Assembly (NCBI GenBank): GCA_016935435.1
Contig: JAFGQZ010000077.1
Location: 1 to 64,000 of the forward strand
Source: Bacteroidales bacterium
Lineage (GTDB): Bacteria; Bacteroidota; Bacteroidia; Bacteroidales; UBA10428
Direction of reading: 5' to 3'
Length of the DNA: 64,000 nucleotides
This document shows, one piece after another, positions 39,689 through 49,100 of the stretch. Within the stretch, counting starts at the first letter, position 1, and each line of letters begins with the position of its first letter. The notes under the pieces were generated by a model. The model had not been told where the DNA came from. It saw nothing but the letters and a program-made list of their open reading frames with translations, and searched no databases. Both the position numbers and the translations under genes were made by a program.

Positions 39689-41542
39689 ATGGTCATGAAA
39701 AGAATTTATACCTGCGCAAAAAAACAAGTTCTATTCCTTTTTGCTGCCCTGTTTTTTTGGGGCAATACAAATATATGGGCACAACCTGTTGCTAAATTTT
39801 CTGCCAGTATTTCCGAAGGTTGTACCCCTTTAACCGTTAATTTTACAAACGAGAGCACCTCGGGCGATTCTATAAATTACTTTTGGTCATTCGGGGCAGG
39901 TTCGCCAACTACATCTACACAAACAAACCCGTCGGTTACCTACCACAATCCCGACAATTATACAGTTGTGTTAACCGTAAACGACACAAAAAACGGCACA
40001 TCGGCCTTTTATTCCCTGGCAATAACTGTTCATCAAACAATTAGCGCCAACCTAATGATAAGAAAAAGCCTTGACGGAATGACAATTAACGAAGCTTGTG
40101 CAAACGAAGTGGTTTATTTTACCCACGGGCCACAACAACCCGACAGTGTATTTTGGGACTTTGGCGATGGGCGCACAAGCAAAGATTTTTACCCTTATAC
40201 CCTGCACCACCAGTATAAAACCAATGGAAACTATGAAGTAACCTACACAACCTATAACAAAAACTGCACTGCCAGCACGGTAAACCCTATAACAATTGCA
40301 GGCCCGGTTACAGGTTTTTCACTGTCGAAACACGAAGCATGTGTCAACGACAACATTACCCTCACCATTAACAACTCAACCGATATTACTTCTTTACAAT
40401 GGGTTTCAGGGGCTGGCGACACCCTAAACAGCGGAAACGAAGCAACATTCAGTTACAGCCAGCATGGCTACCCAATATTGCCTAAACTCAAAGTTTGGGG
40501 GTTGGGCACAAGCTGCACCTATATTGATACGGTTAGGGTTTTTCAGGTTGTAGCCGGTTTTGGTTTTGCCGAAGGCACTGCTTTTTGCGACAAGAGGTAT
40601 ATTTACTTCCAAAACGAATCGATTGGAAACGACCAGAATTTCTGGGATTTTGGGAACGGAAGGTCAAGCACCCAGGAAATGGCCAGGGACACTTTTAATA
40701 CCGGCGAATATATTGTTACCCTTGCAGTAAGAAATAACTTTGGATGTACCGATACATTAAAAACACCTATAACCATTTACGACAACCCCGACATTCAACT
40801 TGGCGAAGGATGGTTTGTATGCCAGGGTGGCTCGAATACCCTGTCTGCATCAGGCGGCGACAGCATTGCATGGTATCCGTCAAGTTTCCTTGACGATCCG
40901 CACTCTTATACCCCCCTTGCTTCGCCGGCATATTCAGTCGATTACCAGGCAACCGTTTTCAATAAAGCAACCGGCTGTTCCAGCACCGGCTATATACATG
41001 TTGAGGTAGAGGAACGCCCTGTATGGGATATTATGCTTGCCCCAACCGACGATACTATTATTATTGGCGATATCGTAATTATAAATGCAACAGCAAACAA
41101 CAACTTTAATTATCGATGGGAGCCCGATTACCAGGTTTTGCAGGGAGCCGATTCGGTTAGCCTTATTGCCCGCCCGCTGGAAACTACTGCCTACACGCTA
41201 ACCGTAAGCGATAAGAAAAATTGTTTCGACACTACTTACTCTGCTACAATTACCATAAGGGAAGAATTTACCCTCGGGCTGCCAGAAGCATTTACCCCTA
41301 ATAACGACGAAATTAACGATGAGATAAAAGTTGATGGCTGGGGAATTAAATCGCTAATAGAATTTAGAATATATAACCGTTGGGGCACCGAAGTTTATTC
41401 CGGAAACGATATCGACAGCGGTTGGGATGGCACTTATAAAGGAAAGCCCCAACCAATTGATTCGTACGCCTATTACATAAAAGCTGAAACCTGGGACAAC
41501 CGCACCCTTGAAAAGAAAGGCACATTCAGCCTTATACGCTGA
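39689..41542 (+). CDS. PKD-domain surface protein with type B T9SS sorting domain
   Basis: A 617-residue exported protein. The signal peptide ends near NIWAQ. The body has several PKD-like beta-sandwich domains (FTNESTSGDSINYFWSFGAG, VFWDFGDGRTSKDFYPYTLHHQY, NFWDFGNGRSSTQEMARDTF, NFNYRWEPDYQVLQG). The last about 85 residues (LPEAFTPNNDEINDEIKV, FRIYNRWGTEVYSGNDIDSGWDGTYKG) are the gliding-motility-associated type B C-terminal domain that directs T9SS export. It is divergent from its likely partner PorP/SprF gene. The start may be ATG 39689 or 39695. Adhesion is a reasonable guess for function. Confidence 0.92.
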   Translation: MVMKRIYTCAKKQVLFLFAALFFWGNTNIWAQPVAKFSASISEGCTPLTVNFTNESTSGDSINYFWSFGAGSPTTSTQTNPSVTYHNPDNYTVVLTVNDTKNGTSAFYSLAITVHQTISANLMIRKSLDGMTINEACANEVVYFTHGPQQPDSVFWDFGDGRTSKDFYPYTLHHQYKTNGNYEVTYTTYNKNCTASTVNPITIAGPVTGFSLSKHEACVNDNITLTINNSTDITSLQWVSGAGDTLNSGNEATFSYSQHGYPILPKLKVWGLGTSCTYIDTVRVFQVVAGFGFAEGTAFCDKRYIYFQNESIGNDQNFWDFGNGRSSTQEMARDTFNTGEYIVTLAVRNNFGCTDTLKTPITIYDNPDIQLGEGWFVCQGGSNTLSASGGDSIAWYPSSFLDDPHSYTPLASPAYSVDYQATVFNKATGCSSTGYIHVEVEERPVWDIMLAPTDDTIIIGDIVIINATANNNFNYRWEPDYQVLQGADSVSLIARPLETTAYTLTVSDKKNCFDTTYSATITIREEFTLGLPEAFTPNNDEINDEIKVDGWGIKSLIEFRIYNRWGTEVYSGNDIDSGWDGTYKGKPQPIDSYAYYIKAETWDNRTLEKKGTFSLIR

Positions 41543-41599
41543 TATTGTGAGTTTAACATAGCAGTAAATTGCATTATAGCTAAAATTCTGTTTATTTAA

Positions 41600-41607
41600 T
41601 AACTTTG
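41600..41607 (+). promoter_or_regulatory. -7 box of the sensor kinase gene
   Basis: TAACTTTG matches TAnnTTTG 40 bases before the ATG at 41648, indicating that the kinase-regulator pair has its own promoter apart from the PKD gene. Confidence 0.5.
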
Positions 41608-41647
41608 GGTTGATTTTGCTTAACCAACTCAAAACGCAACTGCCCTC

Positions 41648-43801
41648 ATGCGTATTGAAAAAAAAGTTTTTTTGCATGGAATTATTGTTCCCTGCATAAT
41701 AATTATTGCCCTGACAGGCAAAGCGCCCTTATTTGCCTCTGCCGATACCGCTTCGATAAACAGCATGCTCAGGCAGGCAGAAAGCATTATTAACATTGCC
41801 CCAGAAGTATCGCAAAACATCGCCCTTGAAGCCAAAAACCTTAGTTTATCAATAAACTACCATAAAGGCATTGCCCGCTCCGACTATATTTTTGCTTCAA
41901 ACCTGCGTATTGCCAACCACAACAAACAAGCCATTGAGGCATATTACAAATGCCTTGGCTATTATATCGAAACAAACGATTCGCTCACTTTGCAGGACAT
42001 TTATAGCTGGCTTGGCCTTTGCCTGGCCTTTGAAGCCCATTACGACAGCGGAAGGGTTTTAATCGGGAAAAGCATTGAAATTGCCAAAAACCTTAACCAA
42101 CCAGGACAACAAATACAATCGCTCTTAAATATGGCAAGGCTGCACAAAAGCCAGGGCCTTTTAAAAAGCGCCATTGAGGATTGCTCTTCAGCCCTGCAAC
42201 ATTGCAACAACGACTCATTAACCGGACTCTGCTGGAAAACCGAGAACTTCCTTGCCTATCTTAACCTGCTGGGCAACAGGCACAGCGAAGCCGCCGCCAT
42301 TATAAACAAAAACATGCTCAGTTATAAAAACTACATGCACATGCCGGTTGAAGTATGCAGGCTATTCTATTACGCATCGCTGCTCGATATGTTCCTGAAC
42401 AATTACAGTAAGGTTCTATACACCCAATCGGAATCGTTAAAAATTGCCGCTTCAATTCCAAACAAAAACCTTTCATTGTATTTCAAAGCAATGTCGTACG
42501 AATTATTGGGCAAAGTATATAGTAAAACACAGCAGTTCGATTCAGCCAAACATTACCTCTTTCAGGCATATAACAACCCGGAGTTTAGAATGGATTTGCA
42601 TGCATTGGGCGAAATATTGTTCAGTATTGCCGATGTTTATTATTACCAGGGACAACACGATTCTGCATTGCACTTTTTTAAAGAAAGCGCCCGGGTTCAA
42701 GCAGATAATAAAAACCTCACCTATTTACAATGGTCGTACCTCGGAATTGGCAAAGCCTACTATAAACAAGGCAGTTATGGCCAGGCAGAAAAATATCTGT
42801 TGCTCAGTTCAGGCAATAATTCAAAAACCGAAAACATTGAAATAATATCTGAGGCATCGAAACTATTAAGCGATATTTATTACAAAAAAAACAATTTTAA
42901 AAAGGCTTACGAACATTACAGAATTTTTAAAACTGCCAGCGACGAGCTTTTTAGCCGCGACAAAATAAGACAAATAACACAAATTGAGTTGGAAAACGAA
43001 TTCGAAGACCGCGAACAACAACTCAGGCATATACAAGAACAGGAAAAATTATCGTACGAATTGCGTATCAGGCAAAATAAGCTTACCCGTAATTTTATAA
43101 CCGGTGGCCTTGCAATGGCCTTAACACTGCTTATTTTTATTTACTATGGTTACAGGCAAAAGCAAAAAGCTAACCAGGAAAAAGAAATATTGCTCAAAGA
43201 AATTCACCACAGGGTAAAAAACAACCTGCAAATAATCTCGAGCATGCTGAGCCTTCAGGGCAGTTATTTATCCGATCAGAAAATAAAAGACGCCGTTAAC
43301 GAAAGCCAGGGAAGGGTAAAATCGATGGCGCTTATACACCAAATGTTATACCAGAACGACAGGTTTTCAACCATTGCTATAAGAGATTATATCGAGCAGT
43401 TGGTTTCTTCGGTGTCATCGTCGTTTAACCACGAAGGAATAAAAACCCGGCTCGACATTGTTCCGGTAAACATGGACATTGACACAGCCATACCCCTTGG
43501 CCTTATTATTAACGAATTGCTTACCAATGCCCATAAGTATGCCTTTATTCACAGAAACGAAGGCTTTATCGATATAAAACTTGAAAAACCAAACGGCAAC
43601 AAATTTAAACTAACCATAAAAGACAATGGCATTGGCCTGCCGGAGAATTACCGGTTGCAAAAAAACAACAAAACATTGGGTTTGAACATGGTGAACATAC
43701 TTGTCAGGCAACTCAAAGGCGAACTGCTTATCGATACCGAAAAGGGCACAGGGTTTACCATTTTAGTTTCTGAAAACCTTAAGCCACAAAAAAAACAATA
43801 A
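41648..43801 (+). CDS. TPR-containing sensor histidine kinase (HisKA_2 type)
   Basis: A 717-residue membrane kinase. An N-terminal signal sequence (residues 1-31) is followed by a periplasmic region of TPR-like repeats (about 35-430), a coiled coil (about 435-475), one membrane span (NFITGGLAMALTLLIFIYYGY, about 480-500) and a HisKA_2 dimerisation domain with the phosphoacceptor region EIHHRVKNNLQIISSMLSLQ (His520/His521). The HATPase domain has LIINELLTNAHKYAF and KDNGIGLPENY. The stop TAA ends one base before the response regulator ATG. The TPR sensor suggests it detects a protein or envelope state, but the signal is unknown. Confidence 0.93.
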   Translation: MRIEKKVFLHGIIVPCIIIIALTGKAPLFASADTASINSMLRQAESIINIAPEVSQNIALEAKNLSLSINYHKGIARSDYIFASNLRIANHNKQAIEAYYKCLGYYIETNDSLTLQDIYSWLGLCLAFEAHYDSGRVLIGKSIEIAKNLNQPGQQIQSLLNMARLHKSQGLLKSAIEDCSSALQHCNNDSLTGLCWKTENFLAYLNLLGNRHSEAAAIINKNMLSYKNYMHMPVEVCRLFYYASLLDMFLNNYSKVLYTQSESLKIAASIPNKNLSLYFKAMSYELLGKVYSKTQQFDSAKHYLFQAYNNPEFRMDLHALGEILFSIADVYYYQGQHDSALHFFKESARVQADNKNLTYLQWSYLGIGKAYYKQGSYGQAEKYLLLSSGNNSKTENIEIISEASKLLSDIYYKKNNFKKAYEHYRIFKTASDELFSRDKIRQITQIELENEFEDREQQLRHIQEQEKLSYELRIRQNKLTRNFITGGLAMALTLLIFIYYGYRQKQKANQEKEILLKEIHHRVKNNLQIISSMLSLQGSYLSDQKIKDAVNESQGRVKSMALIHQMLYQNDRFSTIAIRDYIEQLVSSVSSSFNHEGIKTRLDIVPVNMDIDTAIPLGLIINELLTNAHKYAFIHRNEGFIDIKLEKPNGNKFKLTIKDNGIGLPENYRLQKNNKTLGLNMVNILVRQLKGELLIDTEKGTGFTILVSENLKPQKKQ

Positions 43802-43802
43802 A

Positions 43803-44552
43803 ATGAACGAAACAGGAATTATTAAAATACTGGTAATTGAAGACGAACTTTTAATAGCCGAAGATATAAAACTGCAATTGGAAGAACTTGGGTACCGTGT
43901 AACCGGCACGGCATCAAGTTTTAATGAAGCACAGGAACTTGCTGTTGCCGAAACGCCCGATTTGGCCCTTGTTGACATAATGATTTCGGGAAATAAAGAT
44001 GGCATTGAAACAGCTGGTTACCTGAAAAAACATTTCGAAATACCTATAATATTTTTAACCTCGCTCGCCGATAAGGCTACAGTTGACAGGGCAAAACAGG
44101 TCAACCCCGATGGGTACCTTGTTAAACCATTCAATACTAACGATTTATATACTACCATTGAAATAGCATTCTCAAATCATGCCATTAAAAAGGATAAACC
44201 TTCTGAACACGACCAGCAATCGGGTTCCTTTGTTCTTAAAGACTGTATTTTTATAAAAAAAGATTACCTGCTGGTTAAAATACGCTTCGATGAACTTATG
44301 TTTATTAAGGCAGAAGGAAATTATGTTGAGATATATTGCAAAGACAAAAAGTTTCTTACCCGATCGACCCTGAAAGACTTTCTTCAAAAGTTACCGGCAG
44401 GGCGGTTTATTCAGGTACATAAATCGTATGCAATAAATATCGAACAAATCGATGCTATTGAATACAGCAATATTATAATCGGAAAAGAAAGCATTCCCAT
44501 AAGCCGTTCGTTTATTGACGATTTAAAGAAACAAATTCCATTCGACTTTTAG
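43803..44552 (+). CDS. LytTR-family response regulator
   Basis: A 249-residue two-domain regulator. The receiver domain (about 8-125) has the acidic pair ED at 13-14, the phosphoacceptor Asp58 in LALVDIM, Thr86 in FLTSLADKA and Lys108 in GYLVKPF. The C-terminal LytTR DNA-binding domain (about 150-247; LMFIKAEGNYVEIYCKDKKFLTRSTLKDF, FIQVHKSYAINIEQID) follows. It starts one base after the kinase gene stop, so they are a translationally linked pair. Targets are unknown; the neighbouring T9SS genes are candidates by position only. Confidence 0.95.
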   Translation: MNETGIIKILVIEDELLIAEDIKLQLEELGYRVTGTASSFNEAQELAVAETPDLALVDIMISGNKDGIETAGYLKKHFEIPIIFLTSLADKATVDRAKQVNPDGYLVKPFNTNDLYTTIEIAFSNHAIKKDKPSEHDQQSGSFVLKDCIFIKKDYLLVKIRFDELMFIKAEGNYVEIYCKDKKFLTRSTLKDFLQKLPAGRFIQVHKSYAINIEQIDAIEYSNIIIGKESIPISRSFIDDLKKQIPFDF

Positions 44553-44708
44553 TATAAAATCATTTCCCCGAATATCACGGCCGTGTTTTATTTCATCACC
44601 GGTTTATGCAGGTCATCACATATTTTTGATCTGGGTATATTTTGGTTTTAATATTGTATTTAAGAATTTTTCACCTATTTATAGTTCAACCACCAATACC
44701 CGATTGCT

Positions 44709-44957
44709 ATGAGTATTCTCGATATGGCAGTAAAACCAAACCCAAGCGTTAAAGGCCTGAACATAAAATTTAACGACAACCGCAAAGAAGCACTGGATAT
44801 TGTGCTTTTAAACATCGATGGCAGAAAAATTTACCAGGTTGAATTGGATACCGGCAACTCCAGCATAGATTTACTAAACCTTCCGCAAAGCATTTATATT
44901 TTACAGGTGTACGATAAACACGGAAACCTGCAAACATATAAGTTAATTAAAAGTTAG
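44709..44957 (+). CDS. Small protein resembling an isolated type A T9SS C-terminal domain
   Basis: An 82-residue frame with codon use like its neighbours. The sequence reads as a complete T9SS type A sorting domain: MAVKPNPSVKGLNIKF (P-N-P start), DIVLLNIDGRKIYQVELD (the xxDxxGR strand), IDLLNLPQSIYILQVYDKHG and the basic end TYKLIKS. No signal peptide is visible and no cargo domain precedes it; the 156 bases upstream contain no in-frame continuation. It may be a remnant of a longer gene, or a genuine small protein. A terminator follows it. Confidence 0.6.
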   Translation: MSILDMAVKPNPSVKGLNIKFNDNRKEALDIVLLNIDGRKIYQVELDTGNSSIDLLNLPQSIYILQVYDKHGNLQTYKLIKS

Positions 44958-44973
44958 TACGTACGAGGGCAAT

Positions 44974-45024
44974 GAGATAATCCGGGTTTATGCGCAAGCC
45001 TGCTCTCCGGGTTATCTCTATTTT
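44974..45024 (+). terminator. Terminator after the 82-residue gene
   Basis: GAGATAATCCGG (44974-44985) pairs with CCGGGTTATCTC (45007-45018) over 12 positions with one G-U, then TATTTT follows. The stem is strong, which implies the small gene upstream is part of a real transcript. Confidence 0.8.
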
Positions 45025-45095
45025 AGCGACATTAAAATTCGGGGCAGAGTTAGCGTTAATACACAAAATAGCCGACAATAAACCAAAACACAGTT

Positions 45096-45650
45096 CTACT
45101 TAATAATTTTTGTTTTATATGAAGCTTTTACCTTTCCGCGTGCAATATTGTTCAGTTTGCCTTTTAAAAGCTTCTTTCTTATTGGCGATACCCTGTCGGT
45201 AAACAAGACCCCTTGAAGGTGGTCGTATTCGTGCTGGATTATACGGGCCTTAATGCCATTGTAAGTCTCTTCAAAAGTATTAAAGTGTTCATCGTTGTAT
45301 TTAATTTTCACAACAGAAGGCCTTTCAACTTCCTCCCTAATTTCTGGCAGGCTAAGGCATCCTTCGGTATAGCCCCATTTTGAACCGCTTTCTTCAATAA
45401 TCTGCGGATTAATAAATACTTTCCTGAAACCTTCAAGCGAACTATCGTCTTCGGCCATAGGTGTTGCATCGACAACAAATATACGAATCGATTTGCCGAT
45501 CTGCGGGGCTGCAAGGCCGACACCATCAGAAACTTCCATTGTATCGAACATGTCTGAAATAAGAATGTGCAAATCTTTATATTCGGGGGTAATTTCTTCT
45601 GAAACCTTACGTAACATAGGCGACCCATATATAACAATCGGATAAACCAT
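45096..45650 (-). CDS. def: Peptide deformylase
   Basis: Removes the formyl group from nascent N-terminal methionine; a metalloenzyme of 184 residues. All three family motifs are intact: GVGLAAPQIG (about 44-53), EGCLSLPE with the metal-ligand Cys (about 97-104), and the metal-binding QHEYDHLQGVLF (about 139-150). It starts 11 bases after ruvX ends on the same strand, so they form a two-gene operon. Confidence 0.97.
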   Translation of the reverse strand: MVYPIVIYGSPMLRKVSEEITPEYKDLHILISDMFDTMEVSDGVGLAAPQIGKSIRIFVVDATPMAEDDSSLEGFRKVFINPQIIEESGSKWGYTEGCLSLPEIREEVERPSVVKIKYNDEHFNTFEETYNGIKARIIQHEYDHLQGVLFTDRVSPIRKKLLKGKLNNIARGKVKASYKTKIIK

Positions 45651-45661
45651 ATAACAGATAA

Positions 45662-46084
45662 TTATTGTTTATTTTGTTTTAACTCTAAATACGATTGCAA
45701 AATTATTGTTGCACTAATTTTATCGACCAATTCTTTGTCTTGCCTGCGCGATTTTTTAAGTCCCCCATCAATCATAGCCTGGAAGGCCATTTTTGAAGTA
45801 AAGCGCTCATCGGCAAACTGTAGAACCCTGTCGGGAAAGTGTTTCCCGAACGATTTTGCAAAAGCATTTACAAAAGTAACAGATTCCGAAGGGGTATTGT
45901 TCATTTGCAATGGATAGCCAACAACTACTTCATCAACCTGTTCCTTCGCAAAATATGCTTTCAGGAAATCAATAACCGTATGGGAAGGTATTGTATCGAG
46001 ACCCGTTGCAATCATTTGCATCGGGTCGGTAACTGCAAGGCCTGTGCGCTTGCGCCCATAATCTATTGCAAGAATTCTTCCCAT
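45662..46084 (-). CDS. ruvX: Holliday junction resolvase-like protein YqgF/RuvX
   Basis: A 140-residue RNase H-fold nuclease of the YqgF family, thought to process pre-16S rRNA and/or Holliday junctions. Motifs are LAIDYGRKRTGLAVTDP (catalytic Asp), VVVGYPLQMNNTPSE and FADERFTSKMAFQAM. The ATG at 46084 is chosen. A longer frame beginning at 46141 would lie upstream of the promoter box (46093-46100) and add a stretch unlike the family. It is followed by def in an operon. Confidence 0.93.
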   Translation of the reverse strand: MGRILAIDYGRKRTGLAVTDPMQMIATGLDTIPSHTVIDFLKAYFAKEQVDEVVVGYPLQMNNTPSESVTFVNAFAKSFGKHFPDRVLQFADERFTSKMAFQAMIDGGLKKSRRQDKELVDKISATIILQSYLELKQNKQ

Positions 46085-46092
46085 AAAAACTA

Positions 46093-46100
46093 CAAAGATA
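46093..46100 (-). promoter_or_regulatory. -7 box of ruvX-def
   Basis: Reads TATCTTTG on -, an exact TAnnTTTG match. It lies 8 bases before the ruvX ATG, implying an almost leaderless mRNA. Confidence 0.5.
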
Positions 46101-46144
46101 TAATAATTAAACACAAGCCCAATTATGTTTTTATAAACCATAAA

Positions 46145-46173
46145 ATAATAAAGGGCAGCAAATGCCGCCCTTT
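46145..46173 (-). terminator. Terminator of nifJ
   Basis: On - the stem AAAGGGCGGC/GCTGCCCTTT (46173-46164 with 46159-46150, one G-U pair) is followed by ATTATTTT. It lies 20 bases after the nifJ stop codon. Confidence 0.8.
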
Positions 46174-46193
46174 GTTATCTGATATTAAAGATT

Positions 46194-49100
46194 TTATTTA
46201 CTAAAATCGAGTTCCGACTGACGTTTATAACCGGCATAACGCCATTTTGCATTGCTCTCGGCAACAGCAAAAAGTTCGGCAGCTTCAGCCGGGAACGACT
46301 TCATTAGAGAAGTATAGCGAACTTCGCCTTTAAGGAAATCCTGGAATTTCGACCAATCGGGCTCTTTCGAATCAAGCTGGAACGGGTTTTTGCCTTCGGC
46401 CTCAAGAAGCGGGTTAAAGCGGTACAACTGCCAATATCCGGCTTCTACGGCTTTCTTCTCTTCTTCTACGGACTTGCCCATTCCCGAACGCAGACCGTGG
46501 TTAATACAAGGGGCGTAAGCAATAATAAGCGATGGCCCCGGATATTCTTCAGCTTCTTTTAGGGCTTTGAGGTATTGGTTCATATTTGCCCCAATGGCAA
46601 CTTGTGAAACATAAACATAGCCATAAGTCATAGCCATTGCGCCCAAATCTTTTTTGCGTATGCGTTTCCCGGAAGCAGCAAATTTTGCAACGGCACCAAC
46701 TGGTGTCGATTTCGAAGCTTGTCCGCCCGTGTTTGAATACACTTCGGTATCCATTACAAGCACGTTGATATCTTCGCCGGAAGCCAGCACGTGATCCAAA
46801 CCTCCATATCCGATATCGTAGGCCCAACCATCGCCACCAAACACCCATTGCGACTTTTTAACAAGGTATTGTTCGAGGCTGCCGATTTCTTTTGCAAGCT
46901 CCGACTTTTCGCCTTTAAGTGCTTCAACAACTTTTGCAGAAGCAACTTTCGAGGCTTCGGCATTTTCCCTTGAGGCTATCCATTCGTTAAATGCAGCAGC
47001 AGTGGCATCAGCTACAACTTTGCTTTCAATGGCTTGCTTCATGCGCAGCTCAATTCTGTCGCGAAGCTTACGTACACCAATTGCCATGCCCATGCCATAT
47101 TCGGCATTATCTTCGAACAGAGAGTTTGCCCATGCTGGCCCGTGCCCTTTTGCATTTGTGCAATAAGGTGTTGAAGGTGCCGATCCGCCATAAATAGAGC
47201 TACAACCTGTAGCATTGGCAACCATCATCCGATCGCCATAAAGTTGAGTTATCAGTTTTATATAGGCAGTTTCGCCGCAACCTGCACAAGCGCCCGAGAA
47301 CTCAAAAAGAGGTTGGGCAAATTGTGTGTTTTTAAGCGATGCTTTTGCATCAATCCGATCGGTTTTGTAAGTAACATTTTTCGAAATGTACTCCCAGTTG
47401 GTTTCTTCGGCTTTTTGGCTGCCAAGTGGCTTCATTACCAGCGATTTTTCTTTCGACGGGCAAACCTCAACACATACACCACAACCGGTACAATCAAGCG
47501 GACTAAGTTGCAGCCTGTATTTCAGGCCTTCAATGTCTTTCCCTTTTGCGTCGAGCATTACAATACCAGCCGGGGCATTTGCAGCTTCTTTTTCGTCGAG
47601 CAGGAACGGACGGATACAAGCATGTGGGCAAACATAGGCACACTGGTTGCACTGGATACAATTATCGGCCAGCCATTCCGGTACATTTACGGCAATACCA
47701 CGCTTTTCAAAGGCTGTGGTTCCGGAAGGGAAAGTGCCGTCTTCGCGGCCCAGGAATGCACTTACAGGCAAATCGTCGCCCATGAGGTTATTTATAGGGT
47801 CAACAACATCTCTGATAAATTCAGGGACATTTTTTCTTGATCCGGACTTTTTGTCCACAGTAAGATTGGCCCATTCGGCCGGAACTTCCACTTTTTCAAC
47901 TTCGCCACCTTTTTCAACCGCCTGGTTGTTCATCCTCACTATTTCTTCGCCTTTTAACGAAAACGACTTTTTAATAGCCTTTTTCATTTCTTCAAGGGCG
48001 ACTTCGTAAGGGATAACGTTGGCAATTTTAAAGAATGCTGCCTGCATTATTGTATTTGTGCGGTTGCCCAAACCAATAGAGGCTGCAATTTTAGTGGCAT
48101 TAATTATGTAGAAGTTTATTTGTTTTTCTGCCAGTATTTTTTTGACCGTATCTGGCAGCTGTTTTTTTGTTTCTTCTGCATCCCAAATGCTGTTCAATAA
48201 GAAAGTACCACCTTTTTTAATACCGCGCAGCATATCGTATTTTTCAAGATAAGAAGGAACATGGCATGCCACAAAGTCGGGGGTATTTACCAGGTACGAC
48301 GAAAGTATGGGCTTATCGCCGAAACGGAGGTGCGAAGTAGTAACACCACCAGATTTTTTCGAATCGTAGGCAAAATATGCCTGGGCGTATTTATCGGTGG
48401 TGTCGCCAATAATTTTAATTGAGTTTTTATTTGCCCCAACAGTACCATCGGCGCCAATTCCATAAAATTTGCCTTCCCAGGTGCCTTTGGGCGAAATGCT
48501 TATTTCTTCTTTAAGTGGCAGCGACAGTAAAGTAACATCGTCAACAATACCAATTGTAAAGTGGTTTTTAGGTTCTTTCTGTGCAAGGTTTTCGTAAACC
48601 GACACAATTTGCGATGGAGTTGTATCTTTTGAACTTAACCCATAACGTCCGGCAATAATTTGCGGGGCATCTTTTTTACCATAGAACACTTCGCATACAT
48701 CGAGGTAAAGCGGTTCGCCATTAGCTCCGGGTTCTTTGGTGCGATCGAGCACACAAATACGTTTTACCGATTTAGGGATTACCTTTAATAAATAATCGGC
48801 CGAGAACGGTCGGTATAAGTGTACCGAAATCAAACCAACTTTCTGGCCTTGTGAAGCCAGGTAATCGACAGTTTCTTTAATAGTGCTGGTTACCGAACCA
48901 ATTGCAATAATAATATTTTCGGCATCAGCAGCACCATAATAAGTAAACGGATGATATTCCCTGCCGGTTAATTTGGTAATTTCTTTCATGTATTCCTCAA
49001 CCAAATCGGGAATGGCGGTATAGAACTTATTGGCTGCTTCGCGCGATTGGAAATATATATCGGGATTTTGGGCTGTACCTCTTGTAACCGGGTGTTCGGG

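Noticed and set aside
42444-42845. 133-residue frame on + within the kinase gene
   Set aside because: Out-of-frame shadow inside the TPR region of the histidine kinase.
46085-46141. Extended N terminus of RuvX
   Set aside because: It would place the start upstream of an exact promoter box and add residues before the family's canonical MGRILAIDYGRKR start.
47244-47840. 198-residue open frame on + opposite nifJ
   Set aside because: Antisense to a well-supported PFOR gene; cysteine- and phenylalanine-rich composition is the reverse image of the PFOR codons.
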